Assembly: GCF_025979885.1 (NCBI RefSeq)
Contig: NZ_CP110139.1
Coordinates: forward strand, 3,363,501-3,427,500
Direction: 5' to 3'
From: Hymenobacter sp. YIM 151500-1
Lineage (GTDB): Bacteria; Bacteroidota; Bacteroidia; Cytophagales; Hymenobacteraceae
DNA: 64,000 nucleotides
The notes beneath the pieces are model-generated. The model was not told the DNA's origin. It did not search any database and saw only the letters and a list, made by a program, of their open reading frames with translations. Both the position numbers and the translations under genes were made by a program. Shown here piece by piece: positions 51,236-58,777 of the stretch. Each line of letters starts with the position of its first letter. Positions within the stretch are counted from its first letter, which is position 1.

Positions 51236-51592
51236 TTAGTCGTTCAGGGATTTTCGTAACCCATAAATCATGCGTTGCAATTCCCCTAAGCGGCTACAGA
51301 TTTCTTCGGTAGCCGCGGCACTGATGTAGCCAAATGATTCGGCCAGCAGAAATTGTGTTTCCAATTCGTATGATGAGCCGTTGGAAACAGACAAGAAATG
51401 CTGAAACTCCTTTGCTGAATCTCGCCCGGCTCCTTCTGCCACATTCGATGGTATCGAAACCGCAGCGCGGCGCATCTGCGAAATCAGTCCAAATCGTTCA
51501 TCATCCGGAAAGCCCGCGCAGCTCGTGTAAGTCAGCCGCGCTATTTCCATAGCTTTCTGCCAGACTTTAAGTTCTCTGAACCGGTGTTTCAT
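51236..51592 (-). CDS. Four-helix bundle protein, S23/IVP family (118 aa)
   Basis: Belongs to the 23S rRNA intervening-sequence protein (S23/IVP) family, also related to the bAvd accessory protein of diversity-generating retroelements. The family pattern is intact: FRELKVWQKAMEIA, FGLISQMRRAAVSIPSN, VAEGAGRDSAKEFQHFL and YELETQFLLAE. The family's function outside retroelements is not known. No reverse transcriptase or variable repeat is in the window. Base composition is more AT-rich than the neighbours, and the gene is flanked by repeat arrays, suggesting insertion. Confidence 0.9.
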   Translation of the reverse strand: MKHRFRELKVWQKAMEIARLTYTSCAGFPDDERFGLISQMRRAAVSIPSNVAEGAGRDSAKEFQHFLSVSNGSSYELETQFLLAESFGYISAAATEEICSRLGELQRMIYGLRKSLND

Positions 51593-51638
51593 TTGAGTAG
51601 AAGTGAGAGGCTAGATATGAGAAGTGAGATACATAGTT

Positions 51639-51670
51639 TAAAACTACTGGTCTGGATGCTAGCAGCGCAA
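51639..51670 (-). promoter_or_regulatory. Candidate promoter of the four-helix-bundle gene
   Basis: On the minus strand TTG (51668-51670), a 21-nt spacer, then TAGTTTTA (51639-51646; one mismatch to TAnnTTTG). It lies between the two arrays upstream of the gene. Confidence 0.5.
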
Positions 51671-51708
51671 AAAAAGTCTCACTTCTCACTTCTAACCTCT
51701 CACTTCTA

Positions 51709-52797
51709 TCAATAGGTTGATTTAACCTTGCCGATGGCAGCGATGCGCTCCTCGGCCTGGCGGATGGCGGCGGCCTGCGGGTGGGTACCTTCCTGCTCGG
51801 CCTTGAGCAGCACCTGGGTGGTGAAGTCGTAGATTTTCTCGGTCTGCGTGAGGGCCGACTGGCGGCTGCCCCCGATTACCTCCGAGTACACGTTGATGAG
51901 GCCGCCGGCGTTGATAAGGAAGTCGGGGGCGTATACGATGCCGCGGTCCACGAGGGCGGGGCCGTGCACGTTTTCCTCGGCCAGCTGGTTGTTGGCGCAG
52001 CCCGCAATTACCTGGCACTTCAGGCGCGAGATGGTGTCGTCGTTGATGGTGGCTCCCAGGGCGCAGGGCGAGTAGATGTCCACATCCTGGTCGTAGATGT
52101 CGTCGAGGTCCACGGCCGTGGCGCCGAAGCGGGCGGCGGCCTGCTGGGCGCGTTCCGGGTAGTAGTCGGTCAGCACCAGCCGGGCGCCTTCTTTCTGCAG
52201 GTATTCCAGCAGATAGGTGCCCACGTGGCCCACGCCCTGCATGGCCACGCGCTTGCCCTGCAAGGAGTCGGAGCCGAAGGCCCGCTTGGCGGCAGCCTTC
52301 ATGCCCATGTAGGTGCCGTAGGCCGTAACCGGCGACGGGTCGCCGGAGCCGCCCATGCTCTCGGGCAGGCCCGATACGTGCTTGGTTTCCATGCGGATGT
52401 ATTCCATGTCCTTGGTGGTCATGTTCACATCCTCAGCCGTGATGTACTTGCCGTTGAGGTTCTGCACGAAGCGCCCGAACTTACGCAGCAGGGCTTCGGT
52501 CTTGAGGCTTTTGTCGCCGATGATGACGGCCTTGCCCCCGCCCAGGTTCAGCCCCGAAATGGCCGCCTTGTAGGTCATGCCGCGCGAGAGGCGGAGCACG
52601 TCGTGCAGGGCTTCGGCGTCGGAGGCGTAGTGCCACAGGCGGGTGCCGCCCAGGGCCGGCCCCAGCACCGTGTTGTGAATGCCGATGATGGCGCGCAGGC
52701 CGGTTTCGTGGTCGTGGCAGAACACTACCTGCTCGTGCTGATACTCGGCAATCTGCCCAAAGACCGACGTGTCGGCCAACGCTTTCGTTTCAACCAT
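51709..52797 (-). CDS. Leucine dehydrogenase-like Glu/Leu/Phe/Val dehydrogenase (362 aa)
   Basis: NAD-dependent deamination of branched-chain amino acids. The short 362-aa length, HNTVLGPALGGTRLW, the catalytic-lysine region MTYKAAISGLNLGGGKAVI and the nucleotide motif GVGHVGTYLLEYL point to the leucine dehydrogenase branch. The ATG at 52797 (MVETKALADTSVFGQ) is preferred over 52863. A TACTTTTG box on the minus strand at 52970-52977 may be the promoter, giving a roughly 160-nt leader. Its stop directly precedes a TAGAAGTGAGAG array. Confidence 0.87.
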   Translation of the reverse strand: MVETKALADTSVFGQIAEYQHEQVVFCHDHETGLRAIIGIHNTVLGPALGGTRLWHYASDAEALHDVLRLSRGMTYKAAISGLNLGGGKAVIIGDKSLKTEALLRKFGRFVQNLNGKYITAEDVNMTTKDMEYIRMETKHVSGLPESMGGSGDPSPVTAYGTYMGMKAAAKRAFGSDSLQGKRVAMQGVGHVGTYLLEYLQKEGARLVLTDYYPERAQQAAARFGATAVDLDDIYDQDVDIYSPCALGATINDDTISRLKCQVIAGCANNQLAEENVHGPALVDRGIVYAPDFLINAGGLINVYSEVIGGSRQSALTQTEKIYDFTTQVLLKAEQEGTHPQAAAIRQAEERIAAIGKVKSTY

Positions 52798-53020
52798 TCG
52801 GATGCGGGAAAAAAGAGGTGGGTGGGGGTGGGTTGTCGTACCTTTGCGGGGCTGCTGCCGCACCGGGCGCCCGCACCTCGCTGAACGATTGACGATGCCA
52901 CTAGGCTATTTCCCGTCGTTCAATGAATTCGCGCAGTCCGGCCACCGGCACACTCCCGCAATGCGGGTGCAAAAGTAGCCGGTTTTTCCGATTTCAGCCA
53001 GCTCCACGCAGTCTTTTCCT

Positions 53021-53154
53021 GGGAGTTTAGAGGTTTGGAAGTTAGAAAGTTAGAAAGTGGTTTTGCCTGGTTGAGGTCGGTTTCCCGACCAGCTGCCGAA
53101 ACCCTTCCGTAGTCTTTTAACTTTCTAACTTCCAAACTCCTAAACTTCCCAACT
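53021..53154. repeat. Inverted GTTAGAAA arrays upstream of the ABC exporter
   Basis: Left arm 53021-53060 (GGGAGTTTAGAGGTTTGGAA, GTTAGAAAGTTAGAAAGTGG); right arm 53115-53154 (inverse: TTTTAACTTTCTAACTTCCA and on). Spacer about 54 bp. A single related arm occurs at the coaE 3' end (45184-45212). Confidence 0.7.
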
Positions 53155-53161
53155 CGCATCT

Positions 53162-54946
53162 GTGCGCGCCCTATCTGCTACCAATAAATACCTGTTGCGC
53201 TACAAGTGGCACTTCCTCGGCGGGGTGCTGTTTGTGGCCCTGAGCACGCTGCTGGCCATCTTCCCGGCCCAAATTGTGCGCTACGCCTTCGACCTGGTGG
53301 GCGAGGGCATCGACCTCTACTATCTGTACGCCGGTACGCCGGCCCAGAGCGGGGTCTACAGCCTGTTCGGGCGCAACATCCTGCTCTACGGGGTGCTGAT
53401 TCTGCTCATGGCTCTCTTGCGGGGCATCTTCTTGTTTTTCATGCGCCAAACGCTCATCGTAATGAGCCGGCACATCGAAAACGACCAGAAAAACGAGGTC
53501 TACGAGCACTACCAAAGCCTGCCGCTGAGCTTCTACCGCCGCAACAGCACCGGCGACCTGATGTCGCGCATTTCGGAGGACGTGGGTCGGGTGCGCATGT
53601 ACATTGGGCCGGCCATCATGTACTTCTTGCAGCTGGTTATTCTGTTCGTGCTCATCGTGCCGCTCATGCTTATGGTCAACGTGAAGCTGACCTTGTACAC
53701 GCTGCTGCCCTTGCCCATTCTCAGCATTAGCATCTTCTACGTCAACAACCTGATTGAGCGGAAGTCCGACGAAATCCAACGCTCCCTGGCCGGCATGACC
53801 ACCTTTGTGCAGGAGGCGTTTTCGGGCATTCGGGTTCTGAAGTCGTTTGTGCGCGAGGAAGACTCGCACCGGCAGTTCACGCTGGCTTCGGATGAGTACA
53901 AGCAGAAGTCCCTGAGCCTGAACTTCGTCAACTCCCTGTTTTTCCCGCTCATCCTGTTTCTGGTGGGCCTGAGCACCATCATCACGGTTTGGATTGGGGG
54001 CCAGGAGGTGATTCGCGGCACCATCACCACGGGCAGCATCGCCGAGTTTCTGATTTACGTGAACCTGCTGACCTGGCCCGTTACGGCTCTGGGCTGGACC
54101 AGCTCCCTGGTGCAGCGGGCCGAGGCCTCCCAGGCCCGCATCAACGAGTTTCTAAACCAGAAAACCGACATCGTCTCGCGCCAGAACCTGGAAGTGGAAT
54201 TGCAAGGCGACATCGTGTTCGACCACGTGTCCTTCACCTACCCCGACACCGGTATTCAGGCCCTGCGCGACGTGAGCTTCCGCATCCGGCCGGGCCAAAC
54301 GCTGGCCATCATCGGCAATACCGGCTCGGGCAAAAGCACTATTGCCGCCCTGCTCTGCCGCCTCTACGACGTAACCCAGGGCCGCATCCTCCTCGACGGC
54401 CACGACCTGCGCGACTTGTCCCTGCGTACCCTGCGCAGCCAAATCGGCTACGTGCCCCAGGACGTATTTCTGTTCTCCGATACCATTCGCAACAACATCA
54501 ACTTCGGCCTGGAAAACCCCACCGAGGAGCGCATGATTCAGGCCGCCAAGGATGCTAACGTGTACGACAACATCGTGCAGTTTCAGGAAGGCTTCGACAC
54601 CAAGCTGGGCGAGCGGGGCATCACCCTGTCGGGCGGCCAGAAGCAGCGCGTTAGCATTGCCCGCGCTCTGGTCAAGGAGCCCAAGATTCTGATTTTGGAC
54701 GACGCCTTGTCGGCCGTGGACACCAACACCGAAAACGCCATCCTGGGCGCCCTCCAGCGCATCATGCACAACCGCACCAGCCTCATCATCAGCCACCGCG
54801 TGAGCAGCGTGAAGCTGGCCGACGAAATCCTGGTCCTCGACGACGGCCAAATCGTGCAGCACGGCACTCACGAAGCCCTCATGCAAGACCAGGACGGCCT
54901 CTACCGCGCCCTCTACGAGCGGCAGCTGCAAAGCGAAGAAGCCTGA
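53162..54946 (+). CDS. ABC exporter half-transporter, MsbA-like (594 aa)
   Basis: Six membrane helices (about residues 20-320) fused to an ATPase domain. Walker A is IGNTGSGKST, the signature ITLSGGQKQRVSIARAL, Walker B PKILILDDALSAVD, and the H-loop ISHRVS. The homodimer would export a lipid or drug; the substrate cannot be told. The start is GTG (MRALSATNKYLLRYKW), matching the family opening, seven bases after the repeat arm. Confidence 0.92.
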   Translation: MRALSATNKYLLRYKWHFLGGVLFVALSTLLAIFPAQIVRYAFDLVGEGIDLYYLYAGTPAQSGVYSLFGRNILLYGVLILLMALLRGIFLFFMRQTLIVMSRHIENDQKNEVYEHYQSLPLSFYRRNSTGDLMSRISEDVGRVRMYIGPAIMYFLQLVILFVLIVPLMLMVNVKLTLYTLLPLPILSISIFYVNNLIERKSDEIQRSLAGMTTFVQEAFSGIRVLKSFVREEDSHRQFTLASDEYKQKSLSLNFVNSLFFPLILFLVGLSTIITVWIGGQEVIRGTITTGSIAEFLIYVNLLTWPVTALGWTSSLVQRAEASQARINEFLNQKTDIVSRQNLEVELQGDIVFDHVSFTYPDTGIQALRDVSFRIRPGQTLAIIGNTGSGKSTIAALLCRLYDVTQGRILLDGHDLRDLSLRTLRSQIGYVPQDVFLFSDTIRNNINFGLENPTEERMIQAAKDANVYDNIVQFQEGFDTKLGERGITLSGGQKQRVSIARALVKEPKILILDDALSAVDTNTENAILGALQRIMHNRTSLIISHRVSSVKLADEILVLDDGQIVQHGTHEALMQDQDGLYRALYERQLQSEEA

Positions 54947-54948
54947 AT

Positions 54949-55060
54949 GTAGAAGTGGGAGGTTAGAAGTGAGACGATGAGAAGTGAGAGGTGAGACTTT
55001 TGTTCTATCGAGCCTGATGCCTTCAGAACATCGTCTCACTTCTCATCGTCTCACTTCTAC
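54949..55060. repeat. Inverted GAAGTGAGA arrays between two convergent genes
   Basis: Left arm 54949-55000 (TGTAGAAGTGGGAGGTTAG, AAGTGAGACGATGAG, GAGGTGAGAC); spacer with TGTTCT / AGAACA; right arm 55029-55059 (CATCGTCTCACTTCTCATCG). The ABC gene stops two bases before; the stop TAG of the oxidoreductase is inside the right arm. Closest relative: 31149-31262. Confidence 0.78.
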
Positions 55061-56199
55061 GCACCACTCATCATCTGCGCCGCCTGCCAACCCGTGCCGG
55101 CGCCCATGGCCACGCCCATGCCATTGCAGCGCAGCGCCCCGAATACCCCCGGCGCCAGCGGCCGGATGATGGGCGCCAGCTCGGCGCCAAAGGCCATAAC
55201 CCCGCTCCACCGAAAATCAATGTGGGGCCGGCGGCCGGGCAGAATGACGGTGTGCAGCAGGTCTTCCAGATAGTGCTGCACCACGGGCGTAAGGCCGGGC
55301 TCGGTGGTGGCTTCGGTGGCCGGGTCGAGGTGGCGGCCGCCGCCCAGCAGCAGGCGCTGCCCCACCTGCCGGAAGTAGGTGTAGCCTCGGTCGTAATGAA
55401 ACGTGCCGGGCAGGTGCAAGTCGGGCAGCGGCTCCGTTACGAGCACCTGCCCACGACCCGGCGCCACGTCCAGTTCCGGAAAAAACTGCCGGCTGAAGGC
55501 GTTGGTAGCCAGCAGCACCTGCCCGGCTTCCAGCTGGCCCAGCGGCGTATGAACTCGTACGAATCCACTGCCGGGCTCCAGCGCCGTTACCGGCATACCG
55601 TGCAGCACCACCACGCCGGCCGCCCAGGCCCGTTGGAGCAGAGCCAGCATAAGGCGGCCCGTATCCAGGGCGCCTTCAGCGGTATTTTCCAGCATGTGCT
55701 CCACGCCCGCCAAGCCCAGGCCAGGCAGGCGGTGGGTGGCGTCGCGGAAAATGTCGGGGCGGCCGATGATGGGTGCCAGCAGCTCGTTCAGGTAAGGCAG
55801 CTGCCGGTAGCATTCCGCCGCCAAGGCCGCATCCTGGAACCGAAACAGCTCGAAGCCACCCACCGGCTGGTAGTCAAGCGCCTCATCCCCGAGCAGCTCC
55901 CGCAACCGGCCCAGCCCCTGCCACCGGGCCCGCACTACTGCCTGCAAGGCCGCTGCACCACCGCGCCGCTGCTGCTCCAGCAGCTCCGACGCGGAGCCAA
56001 AGCAGGCAAACCCGGCGTTTTTGGTGCTGGCCCCGTTGGGCAGCGTGTCGCGCTCCAGCACGCACACGCGGGCCGTAGGCCGCAGCTGCCGGGTGTAGAT
56101 GGCCGCCGTCAACCCCACAATACCCGCCCCCACAATCACCACATCGTACCCCGACAGAAAAGTGTGGTGCTCCCAGTAGGAAACCGCCGTGTGCGCCAT
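55057..56199 (-). CDS. FAD-dependent oxidoreductase, DAO family (380 aa)
   Basis: Glycine/D-amino-acid-oxidase-like flavoenzyme. The dinucleotide motif YDVVIVGAGIVGLTAAIY is near the N-terminus (18-35); LPNGASTKNAGFACFG is the conserved FAD-contact loop. The C-terminal MAFGAELAPIIRPLAPGVFG and CNGMGVAMGAGTGW close the FAD site. Substrate (an amino acid or other amine) is unknown. It is convergent with the ABC exporter. Confidence 0.88.
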   Translation of the reverse strand: MAHTAVSYWEHHTFLSGYDVVIVGAGIVGLTAAIYTRQLRPTARVCVLERDTLPNGASTKNAGFACFGSASELLEQQRRGGAAALQAVVRARWQGLGRLRELLGDEALDYQPVGGFELFRFQDAALAAECYRQLPYLNELLAPIIGRPDIFRDATHRLPGLGLAGVEHMLENTAEGALDTGRLMLALLQRAWAAGVVVLHGMPVTALEPGSGFVRVHTPLGQLEAGQVLLATNAFSRQFFPELDVAPGRGQVLVTEPLPDLHLPGTFHYDRGYTYFRQVGQRLLLGGGRHLDPATEATTEPGLTPVVQHYLEDLLHTVILPGRRPHIDFRWSGVMAFGAELAPIIRPLAPGVFGALRCNGMGVAMGAGTGWQAAQMMSGA

Positions 56200-56247
56200 G
56201 CAGTGTATGCTCTCCGCAGCCGTAGCCGCAGTCGTTAATCAAAGAAA

Positions 56248-56275
56248 ACGCCTTCTACCGGGCGGCAGAAGGCGT
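56248..56275 (-). terminator. Terminator after the secreted 153-aa gene
   Basis: ACGCCTTCT (56248-56256) pairs with AGAAGGCGT (56267-56275). On the minus strand TTTCTTTGATT follows. It lies 36 bp past the stop at 56312. Confidence 0.78.
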
Positions 56276-56311
56276 CTGTCTACACCTATCGGGCGTTCAG
56301 CCGCAGACCGG

Positions 56312-56773
56312 TTACTGGCCCAGCAGCACCCGTTTCATGCCGCGCCGCTCGCCCGAGGAGCACTGCACAATGTAAGAGCCGGGCGGCAGGTTGCTCACGT
56401 CGAGCACGGCGGCATCAGTGCCCACCATTATGTCGCGGGTAAGCACGGGGCGGCCTTCCGGGTCGTTTACCTCTACGCGGGTAGGGCCGGCGGCATCGGT
56501 GCGCACCGTGAGGCGCTTGGTCAGGGGGTTGGCGTCCAGGCGCACTTTCAGCGGACCGTTGTTTGGCGCGGGGTCCGCCATCTTGTCGGTGATAAGAGCG
56601 GGCGGGGCCGCCGCGACCATAGGAGCCGCAGGAGCCGGGGCCGCCGGCTGAGCCGAGCTAGGGGCCGACTTAGCGGCGTCGGGCTTGGCCGGGGCCTTGG
56701 TTTGCGCGTACACCGGCTGGCATAGCACGGCAGCTAGCAGAAACACGAGAAGAGTAAATGTTTTCATACGCAT
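56312..56773 (-). CDS. Small secreted protein with T9SS sorting-like C-terminus (153 aa)
   Basis: Signal peptide (1-24, ending QPVYAQ), an Ala/Pro/Lys-rich low-complexity stretch (25-60), then a compact beta domain (about 73-153) ending RVEVNDPEGRPVLTRDI and LDVSNLPPGSYIVQCSSGER, the layout of T9SS type A sorting domains (strand, turn, then LPxGxYxV). There is no separate cargo domain, so either the domain alone is exported or it has a binding role. Two ATGs are possible (56773 and 56767). Confidence 0.7.
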   Translation of the reverse strand: MRMKTFTLLVFLLAAVLCQPVYAQTKAPAKPDAAKSAPSSAQPAAPAPAAPMVAAAPPALITDKMADPAPNNGPLKVRLDANPLTKRLTVRTDAAGPTRVEVNDPEGRPVLTRDIMVGTDAAVLDVSNLPPGSYIVQCSSGERRGMKRVLLGQ

Positions 56774-57053
56774 TCAGACAGGGTGTGTGAATCATACGGG
56801 GAGGGTAAAGATAAACATTTCCGCGGCTAAGTGGCTGTCCTTGACGAAAGAAGAAACCACGTTACCCTCAGTATAGGCCCTACGAAGGGCACAGGAAATA
56901 AAATTTATCTTGTTACCGGTTCTCAGCTCACCGTTTTTAACCGCCACTAAACGAAGCATCTACCTGCTTATTGTTCTGCTTGCACGAGTTTTCTACTTGC
57001 TTGCGCAGAATAAAATCCGCTGCTAAAGCTTGCGGAATACGGGGCGGCGTGCT
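56774..57053. other. Intergenic region upstream of the tRNA-Pro pair
   Basis: Relatively AT-rich. It should carry the promoter of the 153-aa secreted gene on the left and the tRNA promoter (57029-57061) at the right end. No gene and no array structure seen. Confidence 0.5.
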
Positions 57054-57061
57054 TACCTTTG
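57029..57061 (+). promoter_or_regulatory. Promoter of the first tRNA-Pro
   Basis: CTTG at 57029-57032, then 21 nt, then TACCTTTG at 57054-57061, a full -7 match. The tRNA begins 15 nt later. Confidence 0.75.
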
Positions 57062-57075
57062 TCCCACAATTCTAT

Positions 57076-57149
57076 CGGGGTGTAGCGTAGCCTGGTATCG
57101 CGCCAGCATGGGGTGCTGGAGGTCGTAGGTTCGAATCCTGCCACTCCGA
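57076..57149 (+). tRNA. tRNA-Pro (UGG)
   Basis: A 74-nt cloverleaf: acceptor CGGGGTG / CACTCCG (one G-U pair), anticodon stem CCAGC / GCTGG around ATGGGGT, anticodon TGG. CCA is not encoded. Followed by its own terminator. Confidence 0.95.
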
Positions 57150-57167
57150 CAGAACAGATTCCTGTCG

Positions 57168-57202
57168 AAAAAGCCGCTGAACTTAGGTTCGGCGGCTTTT
57201 TT
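57168..57202 (+). terminator. Terminator of tRNA-Pro (UGG)
   Basis: AAAAAGCCGCTGAAC (57168-57182) pairs with GTTCGGCGGCTTTTT (57187-57201, one G-U), then T-run. Strong. Confidence 0.93.
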
Positions 57203-57255
57203 AGGCAGTAGCAAGCCAGAATACCTCGTGTGTGCCCAGGCCAGCACAGTTTAAT

Positions 57256-57329
57256 CGGGGTGTAGCGCAGCCCGGTAGCGCGCTACGTTCGGGACGTAGA
57301 GGCCGTAGGTTCGAATCCTGCCACCCCGA
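57256..57329 (+). tRNA. tRNA-Pro (CGG)
   Basis: A 74-nt cloverleaf: acceptor CGGGGTG / CACCCCG, anticodon stem CTACG / CGTAG around TTCGGGA, anticodon CGG. CCA is not encoded. It shares the D-stem and T-arm with the UGG gene 107 bp upstream, so both likely come from one duplication. Confidence 0.95.
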
Positions 57330-57349
57330 CTCAGGTATTCTACTATCTC

Positions 57350-57385
57350 AAACCGCCCGCTGAACCCAGTTCGGCGGGCGGTTTT
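57350..57385 (+). terminator. Terminator of tRNA-Pro (CGG)
   Basis: AAACCGCCCGCTGAAC (57350-57365) pairs with GTTCGGCGGGCGGTTT (57369-57384), then TGTTTTT. Similar in stem sequence to the terminator at 57168. Confidence 0.93.
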
Positions 57386-57481
57386 GTTTTTGGCTATATA
57401 ATTCTGAAGCTATCCTTCGTTATTGCCGGGCTTGGCAAAATCGTTTATCCAATCATTTCACTTTTTCCTTCTCTACCCCCC

Positions 57482-58171
57482 ATGCAAAAATTAGTGGCCG
57501 GCATCAGTGTATGCGCTTTAAGTGTGGCTGCCATTGCAGCCTCCGCCCAAATTACGAAAGGTGTTAAGCTCCTGGGTGGTTCTGTTGGCTACAACGCCTA
57601 TTCTGTTACAGAGGATTTTGACACGAAGTTTACGCCCGAGAAAAGAAGCAGCTTCTCTGCTGCTCCTGCGGCAGGCTTTTTCATTGCTGACAATGTAGCT
57701 GTTGGTATTTCCCCAGGTTTTTCAACTAATAAGACTGTACTGAAAGAGGGAGTTCTGAATGGACCGAATAGCCCTGTTGTGGTGACACGAACTGATAAGG
57801 AACATTCCGTTTCTATTGCTCCTTTCTTACGGTATTACTATTTGCCAATCGAGAATTTTGGCATATACGGACAGGTATCGGCTGGGTATGCTCTTGGGCG
57901 GTTTGACAGGGATATCGATCAATCCTCAAATGTATTCAGTGCAAACACCCGTGAGGTATTTGCGGCTATTACCCCAGCGCTGGTTTTCTTTCCTATCAAT
58001 AAGCTTGGGCTTGAGTTAACCTGCGGTTCAGTTGGCTATAGTCGCGCTAAAAGAATACCGCAAAACCTACCCGTTGACTTTGAAGGAGACGGTTTTATTA
58101 CTTCCCGCTTTGGGGCCAGCTTTGGCCTTAGTTCTTTAGCCTTAGGAGCTTCTTACTACATAGGCCGTTAA
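57482..58171 (+). CDS. Outer-membrane beta-barrel-like protein (229 aa)
   Basis: Signal peptide (1-23, ASAQ), then strands with aromatic girdles typical of small eight-stranded barrels: LLGGSVGYNAYS, FSAAPAAGFFIADNVAVGIS, SIAPFLRYYYLPIENFGIYG and a terminal LGASYYIGR with the C-terminal aromatic. It is visibly more AT-rich than its surroundings and lies directly after tRNA genes, a common insertion place, so recent acquisition is possible. Function unknown; adhesion or small porin are both possible. Confidence 0.75.
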   Translation: MQKLVAGISVCALSVAAIAASAQITKGVKLLGGSVGYNAYSVTEDFDTKFTPEKRSSFSAAPAAGFFIADNVAVGISPGFSTNKTVLKEGVLNGPNSPVVVTRTDKEHSVSIAPFLRYYYLPIENFGIYGQVSAGYALGRFDRDIDQSSNVFSANTREVFAAITPALVFFPINKLGLELTCGSVGYSRAKRIPQNLPVDFEGDGFITSRFGASFGLSSLALGASYYIGR

Positions 58172-58195
58172 CTGACGCAGACTGCCGCCAAGCAT

Positions 58196-58232
58196 GAAAA
58201 AGCCCGACAGATAATTTCTGCCGGGCTTTTTC
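58196..58232. terminator. Bidirectional terminator
   Basis: GAAAAAGCCCG (58196-58206) pairs with CGGGCTTTTTC (58222-58232). It lies between the barrel gene (+) and the gene at 58250 (-) and serves both. Confidence 0.9.
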
Positions 58233-58249
58233 GTGTCCATAGTCCACTT

Positions 58250-58774
58250 CTACTTCACCACCGCAAACACCTCTGGCTCGCCTTTATCCGGGAACCGCTC
58301 CAGGTACACGTGCTGCAAGGTGAGCTTCTGGGCGGCGGCGTAGTCTTTGATGCCGGCGTACAGTTTCTCGGGAGCCACCAGGTAGCTGGCGTCAATGCGG
58401 GCGTGGAGCACGCGCTGCCCGGCCGGGAACGTGCGGTACGTGTAGCCCGCCGGCAGCTTCTGCGCCGTGGTATCGGCCACTACGACGCCCACAAACACCT
58501 TGGCCGCGTCGCGCGAGGATTCGGGGCTGTTGTAGAAGATGTTGCCAAAGTCGCCGCGGAGCTGGCCGCTGCTGCGCAGCTTGTAGGCCTCGCGGGTCAG
58601 GTCGCCGAAAGCCTGGTCGTTGGCGGGGCCTTCATAATAGCGCCCGGCCACGAAGATGGGCTGGCTGGTGGTTTGCGCAGCAACGGTAGCGGCCCGAAAG
58701 CCACCCATGCGCCAGTAGGCCACCGTAAACCCAAGGCCCAGCAGCAGGGCTAGTGCCAAAAATACTTTGTTCAT
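58250..58774 (-). CDS. Membrane-anchored GyrI-like protein (174 aa, tentative)
   Basis: One N-terminal helix (about 3-20) anchors the protein. The remainder resembles the GyrI/AraC effector-binding fold: a middle strand GNIFYNSPES, the VGVVVADTT block and the final LERFPDKGEPEVFAVVK, where Glu and aromatic residues usually form the ligand pocket. Assignment is by overall pattern only. The ATG at 58774 lies just outside a REP element. Confidence 0.55.
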   Translation of the reverse strand: MNKVFLALALLLGLGFTVAYWRMGGFRAATVAAQTTSQPIFVAGRYYEGPANDQAFGDLTREAYKLRSSGQLRGDFGNIFYNSPESSRDAAKVFVGVVVADTTAQKLPAGYTYRTFPAGQRVLHARIDASYLVAPEKLYAGIKDYAAAQKLTLQHVYLERFPDKGEPEVFAVVK

Positions 58775-58777
58775 GTG

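Larger units (their letters stand above)
51169..51712. mobile_element. Four-helix-bundle module between GAAGTGAGA arrays
   Basis: Arms: 51169-51203 (plus) and 51676-51709 (inverted), enclosing a 118-aa four-helix-bundle gene. A third, direct array (51597-51632) lies just upstream of the gene, and the 43-bp spacer between it and the right arm contains a plausible promoter. The layout, about 540 bp from the nusB start to the leucine dehydrogenase stop, parallels the GxxExxY module at 7468-8134. Mobility is inferred. Confidence 0.55.

Noticed and set aside
51236-51592. Four-helix-bundle gene considered as part of a diversity-generating retroelement
   Set aside because: No reverse transcriptase, template repeat or variable repeat nearby; the protein fits the general S23/IVP family.
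49411-53154. Arrays of short repeats considered as CRISPR
   Set aside because: Units are 4-10 nt, degenerate and without spacers of regular length; no cas gene is present.
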